Shown in pieces: positions 26,401-38,400 of a DNA stretch of 64,000 nt. Position 1 is the stretch's first letter; each line of letters starts with the position of its first letter. The notes beneath the pieces were generated by a model. The model made no database searches, had not been told where the DNA came from, and saw nothing but the letters and a program-made list of their open reading frames with translations. The DNA is from Toxorhynchites rutilus septentrionalis (taxonomy: Eukaryota > Arthropoda > Insecta > Diptera > Culicidae): NCBI RefSeq assembly GCF_029784135.1, contig NC_073746.1:288788089-288852088 (forward strand), given 5' to 3'. Made by a program: the position numbers and the translations under genes.

Positions 26401-29400
26401 CGTGTGTTTTTCTCTTCTGGGAATTTCGTTCATGAGATCCAATTAAGATCAGAAGACGACAAAGTCAATATTATTTATGTCCCTAAGCAGCAAACTAAGT
26501 AGCAAAAACATTTTATTGTAAACTAATTATTATCATTAAAAGCCGTTTCTTCAAGAAAATGGTTAATTTCTAGGTATTTTATTAATGGTAATTTACCGGT
26601 TTTACCAGTAAAGAAATTTTCATTACCTGATAACCGTTTATTAAAAATTTGGCACGGTAATGCAATCCCTACTGCTCACTTGTATGATGCCCGCCTCATT
26701 TTATGCACACACATATTCTAGCGCCCCTTATATCTTCACTCGTTCTAAGCTAAGCATAAAAACAACAGCGCGCCTCCATTCCAACCGTATACGCTTGTGT
26801 GATCAACAATCTTTCAACAGAGAAAGCAAAGCAGACAAGCGTCAGGCGAGCGCGGTTTGAAACTGGGTATATAAACCGGTGTAAGGATACGGTGAAGTAA
26901 GGATGTTCGAACTTTAAAGCAAACGGTGTTGACAACAAAACATTTCAACTATGTTTCGGTGCGCGTTGATTCACCCGAGCGCATGTGTGGGCAAGGAATG
27001 AGAGTTCAACTGGGTGCAAAAAAAAGTTGCACATCGGCACCGAGTTGCATTCCGAAGACTGATTAGAAGGGTTTCCTTTCAAGAAAACAGGAAGTGGGTT
27101 ATATCTATGGTATAACCGCAAGGGTGACGTAGGACTATCGTTGATTTAGAGATCATTTGTATGAAGTTGAATCTGAATTCATTCTGAATGAATGAATATT
27201 TGGCGAACTTCGAAAACGAGAGCGTTACGTTGGAGGCACAAGGTTTTATGCATCCAATATTGGATACGGAAATATCCTACTGATGGGGAAGAATAATCTT
27301 CAGAAGCTATCCTGTTGATTGCGATTGATTGAAAAATCACAAAACCTAATGTATTTGGTCACAGTGTTACATGGATAGAAAACATTAAAATAAACTCTTT
27401 CATATGAATGTAATTTTAAATTCCCAGAGGAACTGGCAGATTATTTTCAGTAACGATTAGATATTTCCACATTTTCCTCGATACTGGAAGCCCACCAGTG
27501 GTTAATGCTAACTCGATAACCATCTGTTAAAAGCACTTGATTGAAACATATTTGGTCACAGTGTTACATGGATAGAAAACATTCAAATAAACTCTTTCAT
27601 ATGAATGTATTTCTAAATTCCTAGAGGAACTGGCAGATTATTTTCCGGATCTTTCTCGATCCAAACGGAAAGAATTCCGTGCGTGTATGTGTGTGTGTGT
27701 AGCGGCTGCTTCGAGATCTTCCCGGGGAACCGTTTGTAGCATCACTCTCCTCCTGATGGATTCCCTTCTGGCCTAAGGTGCACAAACAGGCTCTTGGTGA
27801 CACCGTTCATCCGCGCTTTCATGATAAATGAAGAGCTTCACCACAACAGCGACAACATGCTCCAATCGCTGTTCAATTAGAACTGAGTGGATTTCCGAGC
27901 GGCGCTCGCTTATATACCGATTGGTGATTTCAATAGCCTATTTTGAAAGCAAATTTAAGACTATTGAAACAAGTTTTTGGATCAGAAAGTAACAAGTATA
28001 GAACGCGTAGACATTTTATCTTTCGAATGAAGTGTTTATCATACCATTTCGTTCAGTTGTTTAGGAGCTATTAACACTCAAAATCTCGGTCTTCGGCGTA
28101 ACGCTTTCGTTTTCGAAACTTTGATTTTACACCCCGGTATAAAAATGAAAGACGTAGTCCTACGTCAATATATAAAAAAATATCTAAGAGAGAGCGTTTT
28201 GAGATATATAAGTTTTTGATATTATATTCAATTTTTGAGTAACATTTTTTAACAGTGTGATAGAAGGGAATGCTTAGAAAGAACACAAAAAGAACATTTC
28301 AAGTTTGTTGTCATATTGAAGGGGTCACCTCAAGTTTGCGAATGACGAGTATTAGAGCGATACTTGCTTCTCAACTTCTAGACTTGGTTCCCTCGGACTA
28401 CTAATTGTTCCCTTATTTGAGGAGTTGATTGCAGAAACGAATGGCTATTTTTCAGACTTGAACAAATTCCATTATTCGGAAGGGATCAATAATCTAGGGC
28501 ACCGTTGGGAGAGGTGTATAAGCCTAAAAGGAGACTATGTAGAAAAAATGAGAAAGGTTTACCCCAAAGAATTAGGTAGTTTTTAATTTTGCACGGACTA
28601 TTCAAAAGAGCCTCGAAGTTAGAATATCAAAATAGAAAACAAAATACATGATGAAAAAATCAGCATTCATCAAATGTTCCGCAAATCCGGAGCATCTCCG
28701 GTACCCGCAAGTCACTGAATCAGAAACAGATTGATAAACATGAACAAGTATATTTTTCAAAGAAATAACGTTTTACGTTGACAAAATGTTGCTGGACTCA
28801 TTCTCTTTGTCTATCTCCTTTTAAACACATTTCAATTTCATTCAGTTTCCTACCTAATAAGAAGTTTTTCTAAGTAAGTAAATTAAGAAAAAAAAGGTTA
28901 CACTATTTTGAACAAGGAAATGTATCGAAAAGTTTCATATAAGAGCAGCACTACAAGTAACTTACCAGCCTTTTGAGCACGTGATCTGGCACGTTCCGCG
29001 AGCTGTTGCAGATGGCGTGGGCTGACGAGTGGGAGAATATCACTGGCGCCCGGGAATGGGCCAACGCATCGAGCATCGTCGGCACGGACACGTGGGACAG
29101 GTCCACGATCATCCCGAGCCGATTCATCTCACTTATGACCAGGTTCCCGAAGTAGGACAGGCCCCCAATGTGGGGAACCCGGCCCGGTTCATCAACTTTG
29201 CAGCAGTCGGCCCACGGAGTGTTGCAGGTGTGTGTGAGGGTGAGATAGCGCGCTCCCAACTGATAGAACGTTCTCAGCACCCCAAGACTGGTCCCGATCG
29301 AGTGGCCGCCTTCGATGCCGATCAGACTGGCCAGCTTTCCGGTGCGATGGCTTTCCTCGATTCCTACCGAGAGTAAATGGAAAGAGGGCAAAGAATCTCA

Positions 29401-32400
29401 GTAAAAAATCGCATCATCAATTAAAACGTCTGCCGCTTACCGTCGGCTGTCGTCACGAGAGCCATATGCTGCGGGTAGAGATTCACTAATCTGCGTATTA
29501 AGTCTATCTGCTCTAACGTCAGCTGTACGGCATCTAGGTGCTGTGAGGAGCAGGGCGCATATGCTGACCAGAACTGGAATGACAGACACACAGTAGAAAT
29601 AGAGACGTTATGAATTATGTGTCCAAATGCCGACGAAGAAGTTTCGCCGTAAAAATGTTTTCGACCGGCAGTGGGTATGAGGGAATTCCGGGGGATCACG
29701 AACAGATCGTAAATTGCTCCGCAACACCATCGAACGGGATGATACCCTGCAGGAAATGAAAGAGATGACGGCGTGATTTACACACCATCAGCCGTCGTCA
29801 GGACGATGGCCGTTAGTTTGGCCTTCGGAGACACATGGCCACCGGCCGGAAAATGTAGCTCGACGAGGGCAATAAAACGGATAAAGTGGCAATAACAAAG
29901 TGGTTCGTTGCGTGTCTTGCCCCTCCCCTGTGACTGCCCTCGTATTTGTTGCCGTTCGGGGGCGTCACGAAGAGATAAAACCTCTCGAAAGTGTCTGGCA
30001 GTAATAATCTGTGATTTTGGCATATCATACCTAATAATGCTCGGAATGAGTGCGTAAAATTCGAGCAGAGTGAGAGATTCGCAAGTTATGATGGGCTTTA
30101 ATTAACTAATGGAGTTATAACAGATGGGTTTTCACCTTTCGGAAATATTATTCATGAGCCCACTAATGCCTTGTGATAGGATACGTTGTTTATGAGATTA
30201 AAGTCCCTGAATTTGATTTTCTACTACAACGCAATCAAATCAAAAACTAATGAATAAGACAGATACAAAAGTAATACTTCGTAAAGAAATTGGCGTTTCT
30301 TAGAAACCGAAGATATTCAGTCACCTAATTTTGTTATATTTGCATCAAGTACCCTATAACCTTAGCAGATTTAACTTTATTCTTCAATTTCAATTCTTCA
30401 ATAACTTTCGTGGCGTTGAGTTTGGCGAGGGGAGTGGTAAAGCTGTATTCGAGGAAAACAAGATGTACAGGGTGGGCCATTTAAAGTGGAAGCATCTGGC
30501 AACCCCATAACTTTTGACAGAGATGTCAGATTAACAAATGTCATACCACGTTGGAAGCGTCATTTCAGTACAATTTTAACCACGGAACAATACACACCTA
30601 AACAACGCGCTGAAATTGTTCAGCTGTACATTCAAAATAAAGGGTGTGTCACATCAAATTGCATCACGGAAAAAACACTGTAGAAATTTAATTTTTAGGA
30701 ATTATATCTTCAGCTTTCGCTTATAAGCGAAAGCTGAATCACGTTGGCCATGCTTCACTGTCAATTATTCGTAAATTTGGAAAAATGTCGTCGAACGAAA
30801 AAGAGCGTCGTGAATTAATCCTGTGCACTCATTTCGAGAATCCGGAGTTGTCACATCGGGACATCGGTAAGATGCTGGGAATCGTCCAATCCACGGTCAG
30901 CAGAGTACTAAAATGATACTTCGAGAACCTAACCATCGACCGGAAGGTGAAGAACGGCAAAAATGGATGCTCCGTCAGTCAAAAAGATCACAAGCGCGTA
31001 GTTAAGCAGTTTAGACGTGATCCGAGAAGTTCGGTCCGGGATGTCGCCAATAAGCTGAATTTGTCAAGTTCATTCGTCCAGCGGACCAAGCAGCGGGAGG
31101 GCCTGCGTACATACAAGGTTCAGAAGGTTCCTAACCGCGACGAAAGGCAAAACATGGTGGGGAAGACGCGAGCCCGGAAGCTGTACACCGAAATGCTGAC
31201 GAAGCCGCATTGCCTGGTAATGGACGACGAAACCTACGTCAAAGCGGACTTTCGTCAGCTGCCGGGCCTGTTGTTCTTCTCTGCAGAGGACAAATTCAGC
31301 GTTCCGGAGGAGATTCGCAAGCAGAAACTATCCAAGTTTGCCAAAAAGTACATGGTGTGGCAAGCGATATGCTCTTGCGGAAAGCGGAGCGCCCCCTTCG
31401 TGATGACCGGCGCGGTAAACGGGCAGGTTTACCTTAAGGAGTGCCTACAGAAGCGCGTACTACCACTATTGAAGCAGCACGAGGGCCCGACCATCTTCTG
31501 GCCGGATCTCGCTTCGTGCCACTATTCAAAGGACGTGTTGGAGAGGTACGAAGCCAACGGGGTCACCTTCGTGCCAAAGGAAATGAACCCGCCCAACGCG
31601 CCGGAGCTTCGCCCAATAGAGAAATATTGGGCGATTATGAAGCAGGCCCTCCGGAAGAACCCAAAAGTTGTCAAATCGGAGGCGGACTTCAAGAGAAAAT
31701 GGATTTCTGTTCCAAAAAAAAACTACAACCTGACGTTGTACAGAACCTTATGGACGGGGTAAAGAGGAAGGTGCGAGCATACGGGCTTGGGCTCGAAGTA
31801 TGAGTAAAAATAAAATGCCAAAAGTTGTTTAATAGTTTTTATTTTACTGTCTAAAATTTTCAAAAGGATCGGTCTACTGGGCGAATTACTACAGCGTTTT
31901 TTCCGTGATGCAATTTGATGTGACACACCCTTTAACTTCTCAATTGTGTTAACTAAACGTGCGTGGAAAAATAAAAATAAAGTTGAAACATCGCCTGGAG
32001 ACAACACTATACGTCGATTATATGCCAAATTTATATCGTCTGGTAGTGTTGGTAATGCCAGTCATCTGTCCAGACAACGACCAAGACGTTTCGACGAGAA
32101 TATTGATGCCGTTCGAGCCAGTGTTGCAGAGACTCCATCGATATCAGGTCGCCATCGTTCGCAAGAGTTAGGCCGATTTTTTATTGCCATTTGTTCGTGA
32201 AAATGAATTGGACAATTACTGGTTCCAACAGGACGGCGCTACATGCCGTACAGCGGCTGCCACGACCAAGTTATTGCGCGAAATGTTCCCCGGAAGATTA
32301 ATATCGAAAAACGGCGATTATGACTGGCCACCGAGATCACCTGATTTGACGCCTCCTGACTTTTTTTTTATGGGGATATTTAAAATCCAGAAATACACTG

Positions 32401-35400
32401 GTAAACCAAGGACCCTGGCTGCGCTGAAAGACAATATCCGACAAGAAATTGCTGCCATATCGGCCGAAACATTGGGCAAAGTGATGGAAAATGCCGAAAA
32501 AAGGACACATTTTGCGGTCAAGGCCAGAGGCGGTCATTTACGAGATATCATAATCAAAAAGTAGTTAGAACAAATCTCCTTGGACCAAAATAAATGAATT
32601 TCAAAAAAAAAAATTTAAATTCCACTTCTTTACTTTGCTATTGCAAAAACAAATCCTTCCACTTTAAATGGCCCACCCTGTATATTACGGGGCGTTGTCT
32701 GGCTGAGCTTGGGCACTGAACCACGAATCATTTTACGTTTTATTAAAAATTTCTCCGACTAAAATATTTTCATTAGATCATTCTCGCGTCTCATTCTTCG
32801 CCGATTGCCCGAAGTAACCAGACGAAGGAAAGTCGCGTCCAAGTTCCGTTATCGGTTACCGCGTGATTGTTGTTTTTTTTTGCCGCTGAAGAGTTCATTT
32901 CGCTATCTGGATAGTGAGTGAAGTGCCCTGCCTGCAAGTGGATAGAGGCTTTCATCCTCGGAAAGCCAAGCATTGGTTTTTGTTTTGTCGCTGCTTCGCC
33001 GACATTGGAGATTTCGCCGAGTCATCGTGCCAACAGTGACAGTGCGGATAAGCTTTCACCGACGACTGTGTGTAGTGGTGTCGTAGGCACATTCCCACCA
33101 CCAACGAGCTTTCAGCACGCTCCCGTTCATCTGCACTGGAGTGCGTTCATAGGTGAATTAGATTGAATATAGTGAGAGAAAATATTTATTAATTATAATT
33201 TTTTTTTTTTTTTGTTTTTGTGAATTATTATTAACGTGAAATATTATTTTTAAAAAAATACTTAGAATATAAGTGCCAATTTTAAAATGGCAGAGGGTGG
33301 GGGACCTTCGGATATGGAGGTCTCTGACTCAGTTGATAAAAAAAAGTCACTCAAACGCGTACCAAATACGGAAGATACTTCTTCTGGGGACGAGTCAGCT
33401 AACCCTACCAAGCCTCCCTCCAAAAAACTAGCAAATCTCCCATCTGCTCTTAACGATCCCACTCTACCTTCAACCTCGTCTTCTCCCTCTGTTCTTCCCG
33501 CTCCTTCTCAACCTTCGCCTTCCCACTCTCAATCCCCGTCCTCGCCTTCCCCCCCTGTTATTCCCAATCCCCGTGTAAAGGTCTATCCAGAAGATGCGCC
33601 CGGAACTGGTCCCTGGGTTGTTTTCTTCAGGCCTACGCCAAATGGAAAGGCGTTGAGAGTCATGCAGATCGCGAAAGATCTGGCAAGGTATACCTCCGTT
33701 TCGGAAATTTCGAAGGTTAGACCAAACAAATTGCGAGTTGTCGTGAATGATCGAAAAGACGCAAACAAGATTGTTGTCGATCAGCATTTTACAATTGAGT
33801 ATCGGGTCTACATTCCCTCTCACATAGTCGAAATTGAGGGTGTGATAACCGAAACGGGCTTGACGTGCGAATACATTACGAGTGAAGATACCGGCCGTTT
33901 TAAAAAACTGCCCTCGACGACTGTTAAGATCTTGGGTTGCCGCCAGCTCGGAACAGTCTCCCATGAAGGAGAAGAAAAGAAATTTACGCCGTCCAACTCG
34001 TTTCGAGTCACCTTCGCTGGTTCAGCTCTCCTTGACTACGTGATGGTAGATAAATTGAGGTTAGCCGTGCGACTTTTTATTCCAAAGCCAATGACTTGTC
34101 TAAAGTGCAAGTCAGTTGGTCACACGGCTGCTTATTGTGCCAATAAAGAACGATGTGCCACTTGCGGAGAACAACATGAGGGGAAATCCTGCAGTGCGAC
34201 TGAGCATAAGTGTCCATATTGCGGGGGATCCCCACACGTGCTCTCAGCTTGTGAAACATACAAGGCTCGCTGGGAGAAACAGAAGCGCTCTTTGAGGGAA
34301 CGCTCTAAACGCACTTTCGCAGAAATATTGAAGGGCGCTTCTCCACTGGCTCAAGAACAACAACCAATCAATACACACAATGTCTTCGCTACGTTGCCAG
34401 TTGACGAAATGGAAGCGGATACAGCTAACGGGGGCACGCCGTTTATTTCTCAAGGGAATCCCCGGCGCAAAAAAGTGACCACTCCCAGAGTTCAAGGACA
34501 AGTCCCTCCGGTGATACCCCCTGTTAGCTTGCCCAAAAAATCGAGTGCAGCGGATAAGCAAAATCAGGTCCCTCCTGGCCTCCGTGGTAATAGTTCACCT
34601 TCGAACGACCCAGCACTCGAGGGGACATCAAAAACCCCAACTGTCCCTGTTTTTCCGTCAAGTTCAACTTCCCAATCGGGATTTATAAAGTTGTCTGACC
34701 TTGTGAATCAAATCTTCACGTGTTTTAATGTTTCCGACTCCATCAGAACCATTGTCACCGCAATGCTTCCAGTACTAAAGACAATTTTGCAGCAATTGAT
34801 GCAAACATGGCCCCTCCTTGCAATGATTATCTCTCTTGATGTCTAATTTAAATAGAGAGGTCGGAGATATCACTGTTTTACAGTGGAATTGTCGTAGTCT
34901 TATCCCTAAATTGGATACATTCAAATTTCTAATTCATAAACTCAATTGTGATGTTTTTGCTCTATCCGAAACCTGGCTCTCTTCTCAAAATGATCTCTCT
35001 TTCCACGATTTTAATATAATACGCTTGGACCGCGATGACAGATACGGAGGGGTACTATTGGGGATCAATAAGTGTCACTCATTTTTTAGAATTGACCTTC
35101 CACCTATTGGAGGGATCGAAGCTGTTGCTTGTCATGCAAACATCAGAGGCAAAGACCTCTGTATAGTCTGCTTGTATTGGCCTCCGAGAGCTGCGGTTAG
35201 CCGCAAGCAACTTGTTGACATGTGCTCACTCCTTCCTGAGCCACGATTGATCTTGGGAGACTTCAACTCTCACGGAACTGCCTGGGGGGAACCGTACGAC
35301 GATAATCGTTCATCGTTGATATATGACCTTTGTAACAGCTTCAATATGACCGTTTTGAACACTGGGGAAACAACACGTGTACCTAAACCTCCTGCTAAAC

Positions 35401-38400
35401 CAAGTGCTCTTGACCTCTCGCTTTGCTCGAATTCACTATCGTTAGATTGCAAGTGGAATGTAATCCAGGATCCCAACGGTAGTGATCACTTGCCAATCAA
35501 AATTTCTATCACCAATGGGTTGAATTCTTCTGAATCAATAAACATGGCATACGACCTCACAAGACACATTGACTGGAAAAAATATGCGGACGCGATTGCT
35601 CCACCATTCCACCATTCGTCGAAGGCCTCCCAATCCATGGTGGGATGGCCAGTGTTCCAAGCTTTATGGAGATAAATCGAATGCATTTAAAGCTTTTCGG
35701 AAACGTGGAACCATTGAGAATTTTCAAACGTATTTGGACCTTGAAAATCAATTTAAAAACTTGATCAAAGGGAAAAAACGTGCTTATTGGCGAAATTTCG
35801 TGGGAGGTTTATCACGAGAAACGTCAATGAAAAAATTATGGAAAGTGGCTCGAAACATGAGAAATCGCTCTTCATCCAATGAAAGCGAGGAATATTCACA
35901 TCGATGGATTTTTAATTTTGCACGAAAGGTTTGTCCCGATTCCGCTCCAGTGCAAAGAATTATTCGAGATATACCACAAGATAGGTGCGATCTTGATTCC
36001 GAGTTTTCGATGGTAGAATTCTCTCTTGCTCTCCTTTCATGTAACAATTCTGCTCCGGGATCGGATAGAATTAAGTTCAACTTGCTGAAAAATCTCCCTG
36101 ATGTGGCGAAACATCGTTTGTTGAACTTATTCAATCGGTTTCTGGAGCATAATATTGTTCCAGATGATTGGAGACAAGTACGAGTTATAGCTATTCAAAA
36201 ACCCGGAAAACCCGCGTCCGACTTCAATTCGTACCGCCCAATAGCAATGCTGTCTTGTATACGGAAATTGTTGGAGAAAATGATCTTGTTTCGCCTTGAT
36301 CGATGGGTTGAAACGAATGGCCTACTCTCAGATACACAATTCGGGTTCCGCAGGGGCAAGGGGACGAATGATTGTCTTGCGTTGCTTTCTTCAGAAATTC
36401 AAATGGCTTACGCCGAAAAAAAACAAATGGCTTCAGTATTCTTGAACATAAAGGGGGCCTTTGATTCTGTTTCAATAGAGGTTTTGTCAGACAAATTACG
36501 CTCTCGGATCTGCCGCCTCTATTGAATAATATGTTATATAACTTGCTTTGTGAGAAACATTTGAACTTTTCTCACGGAGATTCGGCAGTAAGTCGGGTCT
36601 CTTACATGGGCCTCCCCCAGGGCTCATGTTTAAGCCCCCTTTTGTACAACTTCTACGTAAGCGACATTGACAATTGCCTTACACAAAATTGCAGCCTAAG
36701 ACAACTTGCAGATGATGGAGTGGTGTCTGTCGTAGGATCAAACGAATCCGACCTGCAAGAATCCTTACAAGATACTTTGAACAATTTTTCAACCTGGGCC
36801 ATTGGGCTAGGGATCGAATTCTCCACGGAGAAAGCAGAGATGGTGGTTTTTTCTAGGAAGCATAGACCAGCAAAACCAAAGCTTCAACTTTTGGGTAAAC
36901 CGATCACTCATGCTATGTCATTCAAGTATCTTGGGGTCTGGTTCGACTCCAAATGTACTTGGGGGGCCCATATTAGGTATCTGAGTAAAAAATGTCAACA
37001 AAGAATAAACTTTCTCCGTACAATTACCGGCACCTGGTGGGGAGCCCATCCCGAAGATCTTATAATGTTGTATCGAACAACTATTCTCTCAGTGATGGAG
37101 TATGGCAGTTTCTGTTTTCAATCAGCTGCCAAAACACACCTCATTAAACTCGAGCGAATTCAGTATCTTTGTCTCCGTATCGCGTTGGGATGTATGCCCT
37201 CAACGCATACCATGAGTCTCGAGGTTTTGGCAGGCCTACTCCCACTAAAAGATCGCTTCAATTTATTATCTCTTCGGTTCCTCATCCGGTGTAAGGTTAT
37301 GAACCCATTGGTGATCGGAAATTTTGAGCAGCTGATCGAGCTAAATTCTCACTCTGGATTCATGAGCCCATATCATGAATTCATCTCCATGCAGGTTGAT
37401 CCTTCTTCGTATATTCCCAGCCGTGTTTGTTTTCCTGACTACATCAATTCCTCTGTGCATTTTGATCTGTCCATGAAGCAGGATATCCATGGAACATCAG
37501 ATTATCTTCGATCGAGGATCGTTCCAACGATCTTCGATGCAAAGTATGGGGATATCAATTGTGATAATATGTACTTTACTGATGGGTCCTCTATGAATGA
37601 GTCCACAGGATTTGGAGTGTTCAACGAATTTTTTAGCACCTCACAAAGTCTTCAGAATCCTTGCTCAGTGTATATTGCTGAATTGGCAGCGATACACTGA
37701 GCGCTGGACAGCGTCGCCTCACGACCTGTTGAACACTATTACATTGTAACGGATAGTCTTAGCTCTGTCGAAGCTATCCGTTCAGTGAGGCCGGAAAAGC
37801 ACTCGCCGTACTTCCTTGAGAGAATACGAGAAATTTTGAGTGCTTTATCCAGACGCTGTTATGTCATTACCTTTGTCAGGGTCCCTTCACATTGCTCAAT
37901 TCTGGGTAATGAGAGGGCTGACTCATTAGCAAAGGTAGGTGCAATTGAAGGCGATATTTATCAGCGTCAAATCGCCTTCAATGAATTTTATTCTTTAGTC
38001 CGCAAAAATACCATAGTTAACTGGCAACGCAAATGGAACGAAGATGAATTGGGCCGGTGGCTCCACTCGATTATCCCTAAGGTTAGCCTCAAACCATGGT
38101 TCAAAAGTCTGGAATTGAGTCGGGACTTTATTCGCACCTTCTCCCGACTCATGTCCAATCACTGTTCGTTAGATGCGCTACTCTTTCGTATTAATCTTGC
38201 CGACAACAATCTTTGTGTTTGTGGCCAAGGTTACCACGACATCGAGCACGTTGTTTGGTCGTGCGAGCTGTATCTTGTCGCCAGATCGAATTTAGTAGTC
38301 ACCCTTCGGGCCCGAGGAAGGCAGCCCATGATGCCGGTGAGAGACGTGTTGGCTCGGTTAGACCTTGATTACATGTCCCAAATATATGTATTCCTTAAAG

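Larger units (their letters stand above)
30486..32564 (+). pseudogene. DD41D transposase, split and deleted
   Basis: The N-terminal helix-turn-helix ([19 protein letters not shown]) stops at the nested insertion near 30638. It resumes at about 31935 ([44 protein letters not shown]). A deletion near 32170-32184 removes the region with the first catalytic Asp. The last part, 32184-32564, has WFQQDGATC and [10 protein letters not shown] with 41 residues between the two aspartates. Confidence 0.85.
30468..32680 (+). mobile_element. DD41D transposon, internally deleted, with a nested DD37E element
   Basis: Inverted ends CAGGGTGGGCCATTTAAAG on both sides, bordered by TA (30466-30467 and 32681-32682). 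Removing the nested element at 30640-31932 leaves about 0.92 kb, shorter than the 1.29-kb DD41D relative at 48507-49798. Confidence 0.88.

Noticed and set aside
28951..29391. A plus-strand gene opposite exon 4 (29029-29376)
   Set aside because: The minus strand encodes conserved metal ligands in phase with neighbouring exons, so the plus-strand frame is a shadow.
36694..36730. Lack of a canonical YADD in LINE ORF2 taken as loss of function
   Set aside because: The two catalytic aspartates are present in LADDG. Inactivation is better explained by the frameshifts and the TGA.
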